In this document: positions 30,353 to 40,857 of the stretch, in pieces
How the letters are laid out: each line of letters opens with the position of its first letter
How positions within the stretch are numbered: position 1 is the stretch's first letter
Origin: Trichocladium uniseriatum
Taxonomy: Eukaryota; Ascomycota; Sordariomycetes; Sordariales; Chaetomiaceae
Reading direction: 5' to 3'
DNA: 64,000 bases
Assembly: GCA_017139535.1 (NCBI GenBank)
Contig: WOUO01000028.1
Location: 372,001-436,000 of the forward strand
Notes under the pieces: model-generated
The model's database searches: none
Told to the model about the DNA's origin: nothing
The model's input: only the letters and a program-made list of their open reading frames with translations
Translations under genes and position numbers: made by a program

Positions 30353-31233
30353 ATGCCTGGAGGAGTCTCTGTTCGCGATGTCGATGTAAGTTCTTGCCGC
30401 TTTTCGTCATGAATGGCCTCTGCGACCGAGACCCGACCATTCTTTCGCTGTCCGAGTCGCCGCCGGTCTCTCGGTCTCCTGAGCGAGACTCGCGCTGGCC
30501 GACGATGATGGACCGCTTGCCATCACAGCAGCAACCAGGAAGATAAAGGGAGCAGGCGTGAGGGGGTCGAAAGATCTCTGAAGACGGAATTATGCTAATG
30601 ACATGTGCTGCTTGAAAGGCTCACAAGTTTGTCGGTAAGTTCTACTTCCTTCCTCCCTATCAGATGCACCCGGGGTTCGGCGGAAAAGGCTAACTTGTGA
30701 CAGCTTCCTATGCGGCTTTCTTGAAGCGTCAGGGCAAGCTCCCTGTGCCCGGTTAGTTTTCCCGACGGCATCGAGTGCCACGACCGATCGATCCCTCTGA
30801 CATGGGTCTCTGTACAGGTTGGGTCGATACCGTCAAGACCGGTCCCGCCAAGGAGATGCCTCCTCAGGACATTGACTGGTTCTACGTCCGCGCCGCCTCC
30901 GTCGCTCGCCACGTCTACCTGAGGAAGACCGTCGGTGTCGGCCGTCTCCGCAGGGTCCACGGCAGCGCCAAGAACCGCGGCTCGCGCCCCTCGCACCACG
31001 TTGATGCCAGCGGCAGCGTCGACCGCAAGGTCATGCAGGCCCTCGAGAAGATCCAGGTCCTGGAGCAGGATGAGGAGAAGGGCGGCCGCCGCATCACCCA
31101 ACAGGGCCAGCGTGATCTTGACCGTGAGTTTTCCCAATCACCGTGATATCGGACGGCTCTAACGCTAGGACAAACAGGTATCGCCCAGACCGTCGCTGAG
31201 GCCGATGAGGAGGAGGAGGAGGATGACGAGTAA
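30353..31233 (+). CDS. rps19: 40S ribosomal protein eS19 (S19)
   Basis: Small-subunit head protein needed for 18S rRNA maturation. Five exons: 30353-30385, 30619-30634 (16 nt), 30704-30751, 30818-31123 and 31178-31233, giving 152 residues. Seen: the start MPGGVSVRDVDAHKF, then ASYAAFLKRQGKLPVPGWVD, the strongly conserved DWFYVRAASVARHVYLRK, GSAKNRGSRPSHHVD, and a Glu/Asp-rich C-terminal tail (EADEEEEEDDE) beyond the usual core. The very short second exon is supported by phases on both sides (GTC G|CT gives Val-Ala). Intron 1 is 233 nt and intron 3 is 66 nt. Confidence 0.97.
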
Positions 31234-32062
31234 ATTCGTCCCTCTGGAAGGAGCTGTTTTGCACCCCGATTTTCTCTGCGGAACAAGGGAACTCGTTGGG
31301 GGGTGGAATCAGGAGTGAGGGCACTACGTGATATGGATCTGGTCATGATTCCCGGGTAGCATCTGGTTTAGGCGTCATAAAAGGGATTACTGGCTTGCTT
31401 TATCACCTGAGCCTTGCCTGGTTTACCACAGTCAGCTTGCCCCAAACTTCGTGTCGAGACTCTACTGCAGATTCCTGTGTTCTCTCTTCTGCTAATTTCT
31501 CCCCGCGATGATGTGAAATATCGGCTACCAGGCTCTTGCTCAGACTCAGAGACCCCTTCGATTTCCCAACTTCCTCACGCGTTCCATCACCCGCGTCACG
31601 CCCATCAATTTACGTTTCGAGATTCACCCCACCATATGCCCCCACCCTTCCTCTTCTTTCCCATCACTTCACATGCCATACTTATTTTCTTGCCAGTTCC
31701 GAGCTTCTGGACATACTTTGCAAGCGTGAAGGCGATCGGCCACCTCGATAGCAACGTTTTCTCGCTCTCGCCTGTCAGAGATTCAATTCATTGCAGTAGT
31801 CGATACGTCCACTTCCTCTCACCACCCCGCGAACATTGTTATCGATGAGAAGCGGCCGGCAGTCATTCGGTATGACCAGGATCACTGCGGAAATCTGAGT
31901 AGGTTTACTCCCCCAGCTGCTTGATATCTTGGGGTTTCTGCCTGCTCCCTCGATTTTCTCTCCCCTTTCCGGTTGACTTCGATGCTCGTTTGCAATAAAC
32001 CGAACATTTCTTGGTGACTTGAGTCTTGGGATTAACTGGTCTGCTATTCGCAGTATCTTGCC
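31234..32062. other. Spacer between eS19 and the ankyrin-deaminase gene
   Basis: About 830 bp, pyrimidine-rich in its middle part, probably the eS19 3' UTR and the promoter and 5' UTR of the next gene. No separate gene is seen. Confidence 0.55.
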
Positions 32063-34343
32063 ATGAATCCAACTCGAAATAGCGCAGCCAAGGCACTGGG
32101 CCTCACTGAGCTGCACGCTGCAACCATCCTGGGCCGGACTCGCCGGGTTCGCGCTCTTCTTGCCTCAGATAATAAGAAGCAGCTCATCGAGGCGCGGGAT
32201 GCGGAAGGGACGACCCCGCTGATGGCCGCCGTGCTGACCGGACGCTTGGCCATCGCGAAACTGCTCTTGCGAAATATGGCATCGAGTAAAGCCAAAGATC
32301 GCAAAGGATACAGGGCACTTGAGCACGCCAAAGCGAGTCTCTTCAAAAAGAAACTCAGTGTTTACCATCGCCTTGGGCTGCCTCATATATCCACCAAGCA
32401 ACGTCGTCAACGGCTTGCCATCGCCAAGATTCTCCGATATCCGGCCGCTCGTCGATCGAGGTGTGTTGCCATGATCCCCGCATTGGGAAGGTCCTCGTCG
32501 TCAAGTTGCTAACGCCCAATCATCATTTAGCCAACGGGTTGGGAACGACAAGTACTCTAACTCTTTCTTCTTCAAACGTGGCGAAATGCTGCAAGTCCTT
32601 GCACCCAGTAGCACTTTCAAAATCGCAAAGCAAGGGCTCGAGAGAGCCACCACTGGCTTCATTGTCTCTGTTACAGATTCAAGAGCAAAGGCCGCAGCGG
32701 TGAGCGGCTGGCAACCGAACCCAGCCAGAGGAGCCGACGTGTTGGAGAACGTCAAATACACGAAGCTTGTCCGGGATGTCGCCCGGTTTCTGGGGTTTGA
32801 GCTAACCCCCAGCCACCGAGACAACAATGCGAGACCCTTGCCCGAGCATAAGGGGCGATTCGTTGCTTCTCATGTGGTTCGTAGCACCAAAACCGGTTTG
32901 TTCATGCTGCTTCCTTGGACCCGCTGACCGGTTCAACAGGAAAAAAAGCTCGCGGTGTTCTGGACCATCGCCGCCTGTTGGGCAGCGCTCCGCACGACGG
33001 ATTACAAACGTATGGGAGAACTGCAAAAGTCTCATGTGCCAGTGGGATTTAGAGAGGCTGTAATCTACCTCGATCATGGGCCGTGTTCCGATGTAAGCTT
33101 TTCTCAAGACTTCGCACCACAATCCACTTCGCAGGTTTGAACCATCTAACCAGTGCTCTCTATAAACAGTGTCTGAGGTTCCTAGACAAGATTAGGCGGG
33201 TGACAGGTATCAGAATCCTCTTCGAAACTCGCCCTTTTCTGACGAAAGGACAGCGGGAGGGCGCTCCCGGATGTCGGAACTGTCACTGCGAGAGATGCGT
33301 CCGTGTGCACAAGGGAGATCTCACTTCAGCAGCCGAGTTTGACGGGCCTCCTGCTACAAACAACAATACAGACGGGGAAAGCACAGATTCCGAGCCCGAG
33401 GCGGTTGACCCAAGTCCCCAAGAACCCACAGTTCCAGTCTCTGGGGATGTCGATAAGGGCAGCCAACCTCGCCAGTCCCGTGGGCAGGCCATTCAACAGC
33501 CATCACAGCCACCGTCCCGGGTAAGCCCGGTGCCAACCCCCTCGTTGCCGCCGATCACTAACTTGCTTTCGTCAGTGGAAGGTTTTCGAATCACAGTCTG
33601 GCAAGCCCTGCGCGAAGCCTATTCCTCGTGCTATTCGAGACGGCAAGCGCGAGGAAGAGATATTCGGGGCCCCTGCCACCCCGCGCCGCAGCGCGCAATC
33701 TCCGGATTCCAGGCCTCAGACTCTTCAAGCTCGGAGTCGGAGCGTAATTACGACCATTGAAGGCCACAACGAGCTAACCGAGACACAGACTACAGACCAA
33801 CGCCCCTCGAGTGGTTCCACACCCGATTTTATCGAGCCAGCATCGACAATGGCAGGCCGATCCGGGTTCTTCGAAACCCCAGAACCCAGAGCCGTTTCGA
33901 AAATCGAAGTCCAACTTCCCAACATGAGCCCCGGACTTCGTGCAGAGTACGACCGAGTTCCTGAGATCCCACAATCCCGTTCCCAGGCGCCGCCTTTGCG
34001 GTTCCGGTCCCAAACACCTGGACCAGTCTACGCAGAGCGAATCAACAAGAAGAGAAAAAAGACTCCAGTTCGCACCATGAAGCAAGCCACCACTGCGTTG
34101 AACCTCAAACGATTCGCCTACAGTGGTCTAGCCCGCGGTTCCCCCGCCCCCACTATCTCGCCGCGAACGAAGGCAAATACGGGCAGTGTTCAAAAGAGGG
34201 TTGCTGGGGGGAAGAGCGCCAAAGCCGCGGGCAAAAAGCCACGTAACCGGGCAAACAGGGAAGCCCTGCTCCGATCCAGGAGTACCTTTGCGCGGGCTGT
34301 CGAGCACCGCCAGCGCCTTCGAGGTGGGAACAGGGATGCCTGA
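32063..34343 (+). CDS. Ankyrin-repeat protein with a DYW-like nucleic-acid deaminase domain
   Basis: Five exons: 32063-32460, 32531-32876, 32940-33092, 33170-33520 and 33576-34343, with introns of 70, 63, 77 and 55 nt, encode 671 residues. Residues about 13-95 hold two ankyrin repeats (LTELHAATILGRTRRVRALL; GTTPLMAAVLTGRLAIAKLL). A deaminase fold follows: His247-Val-Glu249 (HVEKKLAVFW, split by intron 2) and Pro296-Cys297-x2-Cys300 (GPCSDC, split by intron 3). These are the HxE and PCxxC zinc and proton-shuttle motifs. Further on, Cys334-x2-Cys337-x-Cys339-x2-Cys342 could bind a second zinc, as the CxC end of plant DYW domains does. Residues 343-671 are Ser/Pro/Arg-rich and likely disordered, with basic patches (NKKRKKTP; KKPRNRANR) that may be nuclear signals. 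The deaminase class is inferred from motifs. The substrate (RNA, DNA or other) is unknown. No neighbour suggests its role. Confidence 0.85.
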
Positions 34344-35258
34344 GACAGCAGGTGTTGGCTTGTAGCCAGTGCCGTGGCATTGCAACTGATGTGCCATGAG
34401 CTGTTTTGTTTGAGGCTTTCATTTTAAGGGAAACGGGTATCTTTGGGGCGCCTGCTTTTGGGAGTATTTGTGTTTTGGCCGACGACGCAGGGTCTGAAAC
34501 TCCTGGTTTCCTTGGACCACCTTCTTGCTGGGCGGGCGGGGGGCTCACTGATACCACTCCTACCACCAATCTCGTTGGCATGGCCTCCGGCTACGCGGCA
34601 TGGAATCGACGTGTCGTCCACATCATGATCGTGAGCCCCACTGGTTTTTGTTATTTCTTTAACCTTTCTTCCCTGCTCTTGATGGGACGATGGCTGATGA
34701 GCAGGTGGGTGGGAAGTCTTAGGGGGTGGGGGGCGTTTGTTATTTTCTGCCGTTCTGTTTCTTGCTCATTGGGTTGTTGGCCTGATCTTAATTACGAAGG
34801 TGTGATATTTGAGAGAACGTGGGGGCCAGCAAACCAGCAAGTAATCATGCAACTCTTTTTCTTGCGTTCCAAGTCAGTCCAGCTTCCGGTCATTGTCAAC
34901 TTTCAAGTTGTTGCTGTTTATGCGAGACCCTGAGATTTATTAGACTACCTCGGCCGAGATAGGATTCCAGGTGGTCTGATCCTGGTCAAAGCAAACAAAA
35001 TACAAGGCAATAGGTGAACAAGAGCCAACGATGTGTGCTCGCATGGGTATCAAGAAGCCCACCCCTCGGGGCGGCATCGTCCCCTTCCTCCAGCTCCTCA
35101 TCACGCTGCGGTGCGTGTCTTCCAATCCCCTCTTTCGTCCACAACTACTCCAAACCTCACGCTAGATGTGTCTACCAAACGAGGTTTAGAATCCTATGAT
35201 TGGCGCGTGGCCTATAAATAGGTCGTCATGTCGAGCTGGGCGGTCTCTCCGTCGTCGA
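34344..35258. other. Convergent 3' flanks of the deaminase and ZIP genes
   Basis: 0.9 kb between two stop codons, T-rich around 34640-34900. No supported gene or repeat. Confidence 0.55.
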
Positions 35259-36419
35259 TCAGGCCCAGTTCGCCAGCAGGGCCATCAGCGCGACGCCAGT
35301 AGCAACGCAAGCATAGGCGGAGAGCTGCATGCCGAGACCTGCCTTGCGCATCTCGGGGTTGAACATGAACTCATGGGCTACCAGCTCGACAAGGGCCGTG
35401 TACATGAGGATGCCGCCGCTGATGGCGTCGAACACACCGTTAACAACCTTGCTGGTTGCCGCGTCGAGTGCAAGCGACTTGCTGGCGACGAGGCCCATTC
35501 CGATAGCGAGAGGTGTGCTAATGGCGTACACCATCGCAAGGACGTGTGGGGTCCACCTGCGGTTCGAGGGCCAGACCGCAGTGCCCAGACGGGCGCCCAA
35601 ACCGAGGCCTTCAAAGGTCTGATGGAAGATCAGGACAATGAAGAGAATCATAAAGTTGTCGGTGACGGCGAGCATGAGGCCAATGAAGATGGAGTGGAAG
35701 ATGACACCAAACTCGAGGACAAAGATGGCGGTGATCTGGGCGGCGTAGTTGGCGTGTTCGTCTCCCTCAACATGATCGCGCTGGTGGCCGAGATGGTCCT
35801 GCCCACCGATGGGATAGTTGACATCGTTGGGCCCAGTCGGGTTGGCAGCTTTCGCGTTGCTCGAGACGGACCCGTTCGAGTCACCAAGCTCTGCATCTTG
35901 CGACCCCCTGCGACGGGCAGAATTGAAGCCGGCGTCCCCAGAGCTCTTGGTTTCATCGTTCTTTTCACCAGTGTGACCGTGACTGTGAGCGGAGCCGAAG
36001 CCGAAGCCAAAGTCGAAATGGGCGACGACGATTTCCACGAAAAACATGACCATGACAGTCATCAAGCCGATGGCCATGGCCCAATCATAGTCGGGGAGGA
36101 TGTCCGCGAGGCATTCATCGCGGAGATTGTCAGCGGCCGGGGAAAGAAGATGCATCCAGGCGGTGGCGAGAATCACGCCAGTACCAAAGTACTTGGCGAC
36201 GAAGAAGCAGACCTTGGGCACGCGCATCTTGGAAGTTCTCGCGAGGAGGACAGGCAAGAGCGCGCCGACAGCGGAACCCGCGAAGATGATGAAGATGGAG
36301 GCGATCCGCAAACCCCAGTGGTCGGTGCTAGCAGGCGAGGTCTCGCAAACCGGGGTCGCCTCAGCGCCGTCATCTTCGCCCCGGGCATGCAGCAACGCCC
36401 GATAAATCGAATGCTCCAT
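35259..36419 (-). CDS. ZIP-family zinc (iron) transporter, Zrt1/Zrt2-like
   Basis: Plasma-membrane importer of Zn2+ or related metals, 386 residues in a single exon. Seen: about eight hydrophobic segments, with the first three in residues 35-150 and the rest after 225, separated by a long cytosolic loop containing a metal-binding HSHGHTG cluster and further His residues (DHLGHQRDHVEGDEH). The transport-site motifs are intact: the TM4 signature in EFGVIFHSIFIGL and the TM5 motif HQTFEGLGLG. The N-terminus MEHSIYRALLHARGEDD precedes the first segment. Fungal Zrt genes are usually induced by zinc limitation; no clear Zap1-type site was identified upstream. Whether it is high- or low-affinity cannot be told. 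Confidence 0.95.
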   Translation of the reverse strand: MEHSIYRALLHARGEDDGAEATPVCETSPASTDHWGLRIASIFIIFAGSAVGALLPVLLARTSKMRVPKVCFFVAKYFGTGVILATAWMHLLSPAADNLRDECLADILPDYDWAMAIGLMTVMVMFFVEIVVAHFDFGFGFGSAHSHGHTGEKNDETKSSGDAGFNSARRRGSQDAELGDSNGSVSSNAKAANPTGPNDVNYPIGGQDHLGHQRDHVEGDEHANYAAQITAIFVLEFGVIFHSIFIGLMLAVTDNFMILFIVLIFHQTFEGLGLGARLGTAVWPSNRRWTPHVLAMVYAISTPLAIGMGLVASKSLALDAATSKVVNGVFDAISGGILMYTALVELVAHEFMFNPEMRKAGLGMQLSAYACVATGVALMALLANWA

Positions 36420-37775
36420 CTTGGAGAGATGAAAGCTTGATAGCAGTCGACTACGATATTGACCTGAACACTGGTAAGCATGATTGTCTTTTAAGACGCC
36501 TGGAAAAGCCCAGCTGGAAGTTACTTACCAAATTTGACGAGTGAATGTCCCGAGAGAGATGGTGATTTTGTCCGTGAGATTGAGTTTGTCGTGTCAACGC
36601 CCCCGGATAAGATGGGATAACTTCGCAGGCACGAGAATCTCGGCAGCCCAGTGAAGAAAAAGATGAGGGAACAGATGATCCGTCAGATGGCGAGGGAAAA
36701 AGAATTGACGGTCTTGTGTTCGGTGGTAAAGTTTGTGGGCGGTGCCGTTGGTGGTGGTACTGGTTGAAAACAACGCGGGCCGAGAACCCTAACGGCCAAA
36801 GTTCCCTAAAGAATGCCGTCTTTAGCACGCGTCAGGAAGGAGGTACCAGGGCAGGCACAGAGCGAGAAAAGCACTCACTGAAAGGGACCTGAGAATTTGC
36901 TGTTCTCTGCCGGGTCTCCTTACTCAACACGAGAGATAGAACTCTAGAGATCAGACTCGATGTGTGTAAATAGGAAGCCGAATGCTACGTGATGTTCACT
37001 ATGTTGTTTGTGGGACGACAACGGGAGCCGTTGGAATACAAGAACGGGAAGCTGAGTTGGCGGCCCGTGTTTTGGAGATGACAAGCTTTTTTGGCGATGA
37101 CAAGCTTTTTTGACAAGCTTTTTTGACGGGTGGGGAGGCAGATTTAAGCTTTGGCAAACTCAGGGCCTGGGAACCTTGAGAACTGTGACCGTTCGGGTAC
37201 CCGGCAACGACGGCGACAATTTCCAAGTTCCCTCTGGCGGCAGTTGCCACAGGACCACTCGAAGGACGGGATCGCGAATCACGAGCGTGCTCGATGCCAG
37301 CGGGTGCCGATACAACGGGTGCCAATAGAACATGCGCCGCAGCAAACGATTCGACTTCTGTCCATTGATCAAATGTGCTTTGGTCATTAGCTCAAACCAC
37401 TTATCTCTCCCTGCAGGACCTCCCACACTAACCAAGGTGCCCTGACCGTGCCGTTCAGCCATCAAGGTTCTCACGGACGCTTAAACCCCACCCTTCCCAT
37501 TGTCAGCGTCCCACAAATGTCAGGTAAGCCCTGCCTGGTCGAGAAGAGGACCGAAACGATGCCCGGTAGCGAGTTTAAAACCGCGTAATTCCCATTTCCC
37601 GCTCGAGCCCACCAAGTGGCTTCATGGTCATCGTTTGTTTCCCTCCCTTTCCGCGGTCCGCTTCCGCCCCCTCCCCCCTCCAGCCACCTCCGGACCCCCA
37701 CGCCCCCTGCGCCCATGAGGCATTGGGGACGGGCTCGATATTGCGCCTCGCAGGCATTCCGTGATGGGAGGGCCA
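36420..37775. other. Spacer between the Mdm10 3' end and the ZIP start
   Basis: 1.36 kb without a supported gene. It contains the ZIP promoter and 5' UTR side and a small triplicated motif at 37079-37126. Confidence 0.55.
37079..37126. repeat. Three direct copies of a 14-nt T-tract motif
   Basis: TGACAAGCTTTTTT occurs three times (starting 37079, 37098 and 37111), the last two almost abutting. Probably a slippage-generated micro-duplication. Confidence 0.85.
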
Positions 37776-39210
37776 CTACGACGAGTACTGGATCTCGAGT
37801 CCCAGGCTTCGGAACGGCTCGCCCAGCTTGCGCAAGTCTATCCCGGTACCGAGACTAAATATGAGGGACTTGACGCGGCCCTCCCAGAGCAGGCCGATCC
37901 TCAGATTCTGATCGAGTCGGGCCTTCAGAACACCCCGGTACTTCTCCTCGCTTCCGGGACCCGTCGTCGTCTTGGAGGGCTCGGGTTCTGGGTCGAGATC
38001 ATCGTCGAGTCGCCACTCCATTTTCGCTTGAAAGCTTCTTTCCTTCCTTTTAGGAGGCTCAGTTTTAGAGTCTGGTTGGCGATTTGGATCGGCGCCAAGC
38101 AAAAATCCCGCTGGTCTTCGGTTGCTCCAAAGCTCCATGCCCACTGCCCACTCACTCTCGTAGCTGTAGACGTTGAACTCGACTCTTGTCGCTAGAGAGC
38201 AGTAATCCCTTGCCAACACAGCATAAGAGGCATTGATATTGCCCATGAGGGGGTTGATGGTCAAAGTTGCCGTCAACGGTGTCCCGCGGTGGGCCGGCAG
38301 AGTCGCAAAGCGCGCTCCGAGAGACATGCCTCCAGATTTGTTAAGGGTTCCGTAGTATACTTCGCCACCAGCGCTGAAGCGGCCGTATATTCGCTCCCTC
38401 TCGCCTGATTGGCCATTGCCATTGTGATCCGAGTTGGCCTGGTTAATGGGGGAGGACACTGCCGTGGAGGATGTGTCTCCGCCGAAATTGTACAAGCCCC
38501 GAACGCCGAGAAGCCCACCGTCGGTCGAAGCCAGGCCCTCAACCCCATATTTTCCCTTGTCGTACTGAACAAGGCCTAACAAGGTGCCGCCATTCCTCAA
38601 GGACCGTTCGCTGACAGCAGAGAGTTGGACTTGCAGGGCGGGGCTGAAGCGCCGGACGACCAAGCCCTCGAGAAGTGACTGTGGCAGATATAGACGACCG
38701 TACAGGAGGGAGCTTTTGTACTTGTCCGGGCTTGCGCCAGTGCTAGCGGGGGCTTGTATTACTGGCTCAGCCGACTCGTCTGCGCCCCAGAACCATTGCC
38801 TCGTGTCGCGCGAACCGAGATCGTGCAGTCGCCGATAAGATCGCAAGAGTGCCGGCAGGGGTATTCGCTCCGATTGTGCAGCCACACCCGTCAAGGGGAC
38901 CGAGCTGTGGAGGTACGAGATGGAACCGTCGACGATGCCGACGCTGCCGAGCTGGTAACTTGTCGCAAAGTGTGGTGTTGCGAGTGACGAGAGGGTCAGA
39001 CGAAGGCCTCGAGGGAGAGGGAAATCGATGAGCTCTGCCGGCCGGTGTTAGGGCGGTGTTGGAGAAGGCAAGCAATACCCGGAATGGGGGGCAAGGGGGG
39101 TTAAACGACTTGCCTCTCGCCGTCGCATTCAGCTCCTTGTATGTGTTGTCCTCGTTCCAACCAGTTGCGCCGTAGAAGGCATTGGTGATGTAGTGCATAA
39201 ACTCGCGCAT
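37776..39210 (-). CDS. mdm10: Mitochondrial distribution and morphology protein 10 (Mdm10)
   Basis: Outer-membrane beta-barrel shared by the ERMES ER-mitochondria tether and the SAM sorting complex (family knowledge). Two exons, 39210-39114 and 39034-37776, encode 451 residues, the usual length for Pezizomycotina. Seen: the conserved start MREFMHYITNAFYGATGWNE, then ARELIDFPLPRGLRLTLSSL across the splice junction, YLPQSLLEGLVV, GEVYYGTLNKSGGMSLGARF, TLTINPLMGN and the C-terminal beta-signal-like end RSLGLEIQYSS. The 79-nt intron (39035-39113) starts with GC rather than GT (G|GCAAGT) and ends CAG. No GT donor restores the conserved ARELIDF reading, so this is a GC-AG intron. Confidence 0.96.
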
Positions 39211-39660
39211 CTTTTCTGCAACCTGCGTGCCGGCAGGGTTGGCGCGATCTGTCACCTCTGACGGGTCATTGGAGAACTGGCGAGTCCGGTGTTGAGCTTC
39301 GACTGTTCTGACGCCTCTTATGGAATACAACCTGAAGTCACCCGAGGTGTGATTTGCCCTGTCGCGATCCAGGGCCCCTGGGAATCAAGGATTCCATTGG
39401 TTCCACTTTCAGAATCGAACCAATCAGCAATTTCCCGAGAACGCTCGAACCACACGAGTTCAACGACCACCGAATGCACAACATAATCAATCACCCTTCG
39501 ACAATGTAGTTTGCATCAATTCGATTGCGTTTTGAGCACTGCATTTCCTGGCCCGTTGTCTCCCGAACCGATCATCTTCATCAGCATCGTCCCGGAATCC
39601 GGCCTCAGTCAATGCTCGTGAGCTTCCAGCATCCCAAACAATCCCATCACCGTTGCCAAC
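39211..39660. other. Spacer between scytalone dehydratase and Mdm10
   Basis: 450 bp with the Mdm10 promoter and the scytalone dehydratase 3' UTR (both minus strand). Nothing else recognised. Confidence 0.55.
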
Positions 39661-40315
39661 CTAGTTCAGCTCGCCAAAGCTGTCGCGGCCGCTAGCAAAC
39701 ACCTTGTCAAAGTCATCCTCGAACCACCGGATGTTGGGGTTGAGCCCCGCGAACTTCCACACGCCGTTGACCTTGCGGTAGTAGTGTGTGTTGTGACTGT
39801 GCGCGTGGCCCTTGACCTTGACCGTCTGCAGGCTCGAGTCGGTGTAGATTTGGTGCGGCACGCGCAGCTGGTGGTATCCGATGATCTCGGTGTCTGACAC
39901 CTTCTCCCACTTGCTCGCGCCACCGATGAAGTGTTGGGTTCGCAGGAGCGGGTTGCCCAGCACCGACTTATCCGAAATCATAGCGATGAACTCGTCGGCC
40001 GGCATTGCCTCCCACAGCTTGTTGAGGAACGAGCGGTAGTCAATCTGGTGTTATTTCAGAGGCCGCGGTCAGTCCGACTGGCAGGATTCATCTCCCTTTC
40101 ATCGCTCCCGCCAACTCACCCGCAGGGTGGGAGCAATGCACTTTCTCAGCCGGTCCCAATCCTTCGAATCGTAGCTGTCCGCCCACTCGAACGCCGCCTC
40201 GGTGACGCCAAGGTACTCTGCCGTCTCCATCAGTCAAATATTCTGGCTCTGTTCGAGGCTCCTTGGGGGACCTTAACCTACCCTCGAAGGTGATTCGTTT
40301 CTTTTCGGCCGCCAT
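39661..40315 (-). CDS. scd1: Scytalone dehydratase (DHN-melanin pathway)
   Basis: Dehydrates scytalone to 1,3,8-trihydroxynaphthalene and vermelone to 1,8-DHN in fungal melanin synthesis. Three exons: 40315-40282, 40217-40120 and 40044-39661, with 64- and 75-nt introns, give 171 residues, about the family length. It is a single SnoaL-like cone domain. Seen: FEWADSYDSKDW with Tyr27 and Asp28, DYRSF with Tyr47, RTQHFIGG with His82, VPHQIY with His108 and HSHNTHYY with Asn129. These correspond to the active-site residues known from the Magnaporthe enzyme, so the protein should be active. The polyketide synthase and reductases of the pathway are not in this window. Confidence 0.97.
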
Positions 40316-40857
40316 TGTGTTCGCCTTCCTTGACAAAATCCTACTGTTGATGTTCAGCTGAGGACACGATGGATCTCCGAAGGGCACTCCTCAGAAGCGG
40401 GATGCGTGGCGTCTTATTTACCTGTCAAGTCGGTTCGTCGCTTCCATTTTCACAATGCATGGGCTGTCGCTGCCACGACGAAACAATGCCTCGAATGCAT
40501 GACCGGGCCCCGGAGATCGGATGTTTGTGGGGATGTGCGGACCAGGCGCAGGCCCGACACCCTTCGGCCACGGTCTGCATCCCGCTCCCCTTAGCCGCCG
40601 GGGCCGAAGCAATATGCATGCCACGCACCACGCCACGCACCAAAATTCCTGAGCAGCACACAACTCCTGCCGGTCCCTCAAAGCCCAGCTACAGGCTCAT
40701 GGCAACCGCACACAGCATCCTCGGTTTGGGGGCAACAGTGTAATTTGACCCCAAACTCCAGAAGACGCCGAACTGGATGGCGTACCCAACAGCTCGCCAC
40801 ATCTTGCTCCCGGCCATGGTATAAAGGCTTCTTCGTGTGTCAACTTCATCCACCCCC
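40316..40857. other. Spacer between the DUF2293 gene and scytalone dehydratase
   Basis: 542 bp holding the scytalone dehydratase promoter; no gene or repeat recognised. Confidence 0.55.

Noticed and set aside
30505..30581. Second C/D snoRNA in eS19 intron 1 (ATGATGG ... CTGA)
   Set aside because: The boxes are present, but the sequence before the D box matches no rRNA segment I can recall and no terminal stem is convincing.
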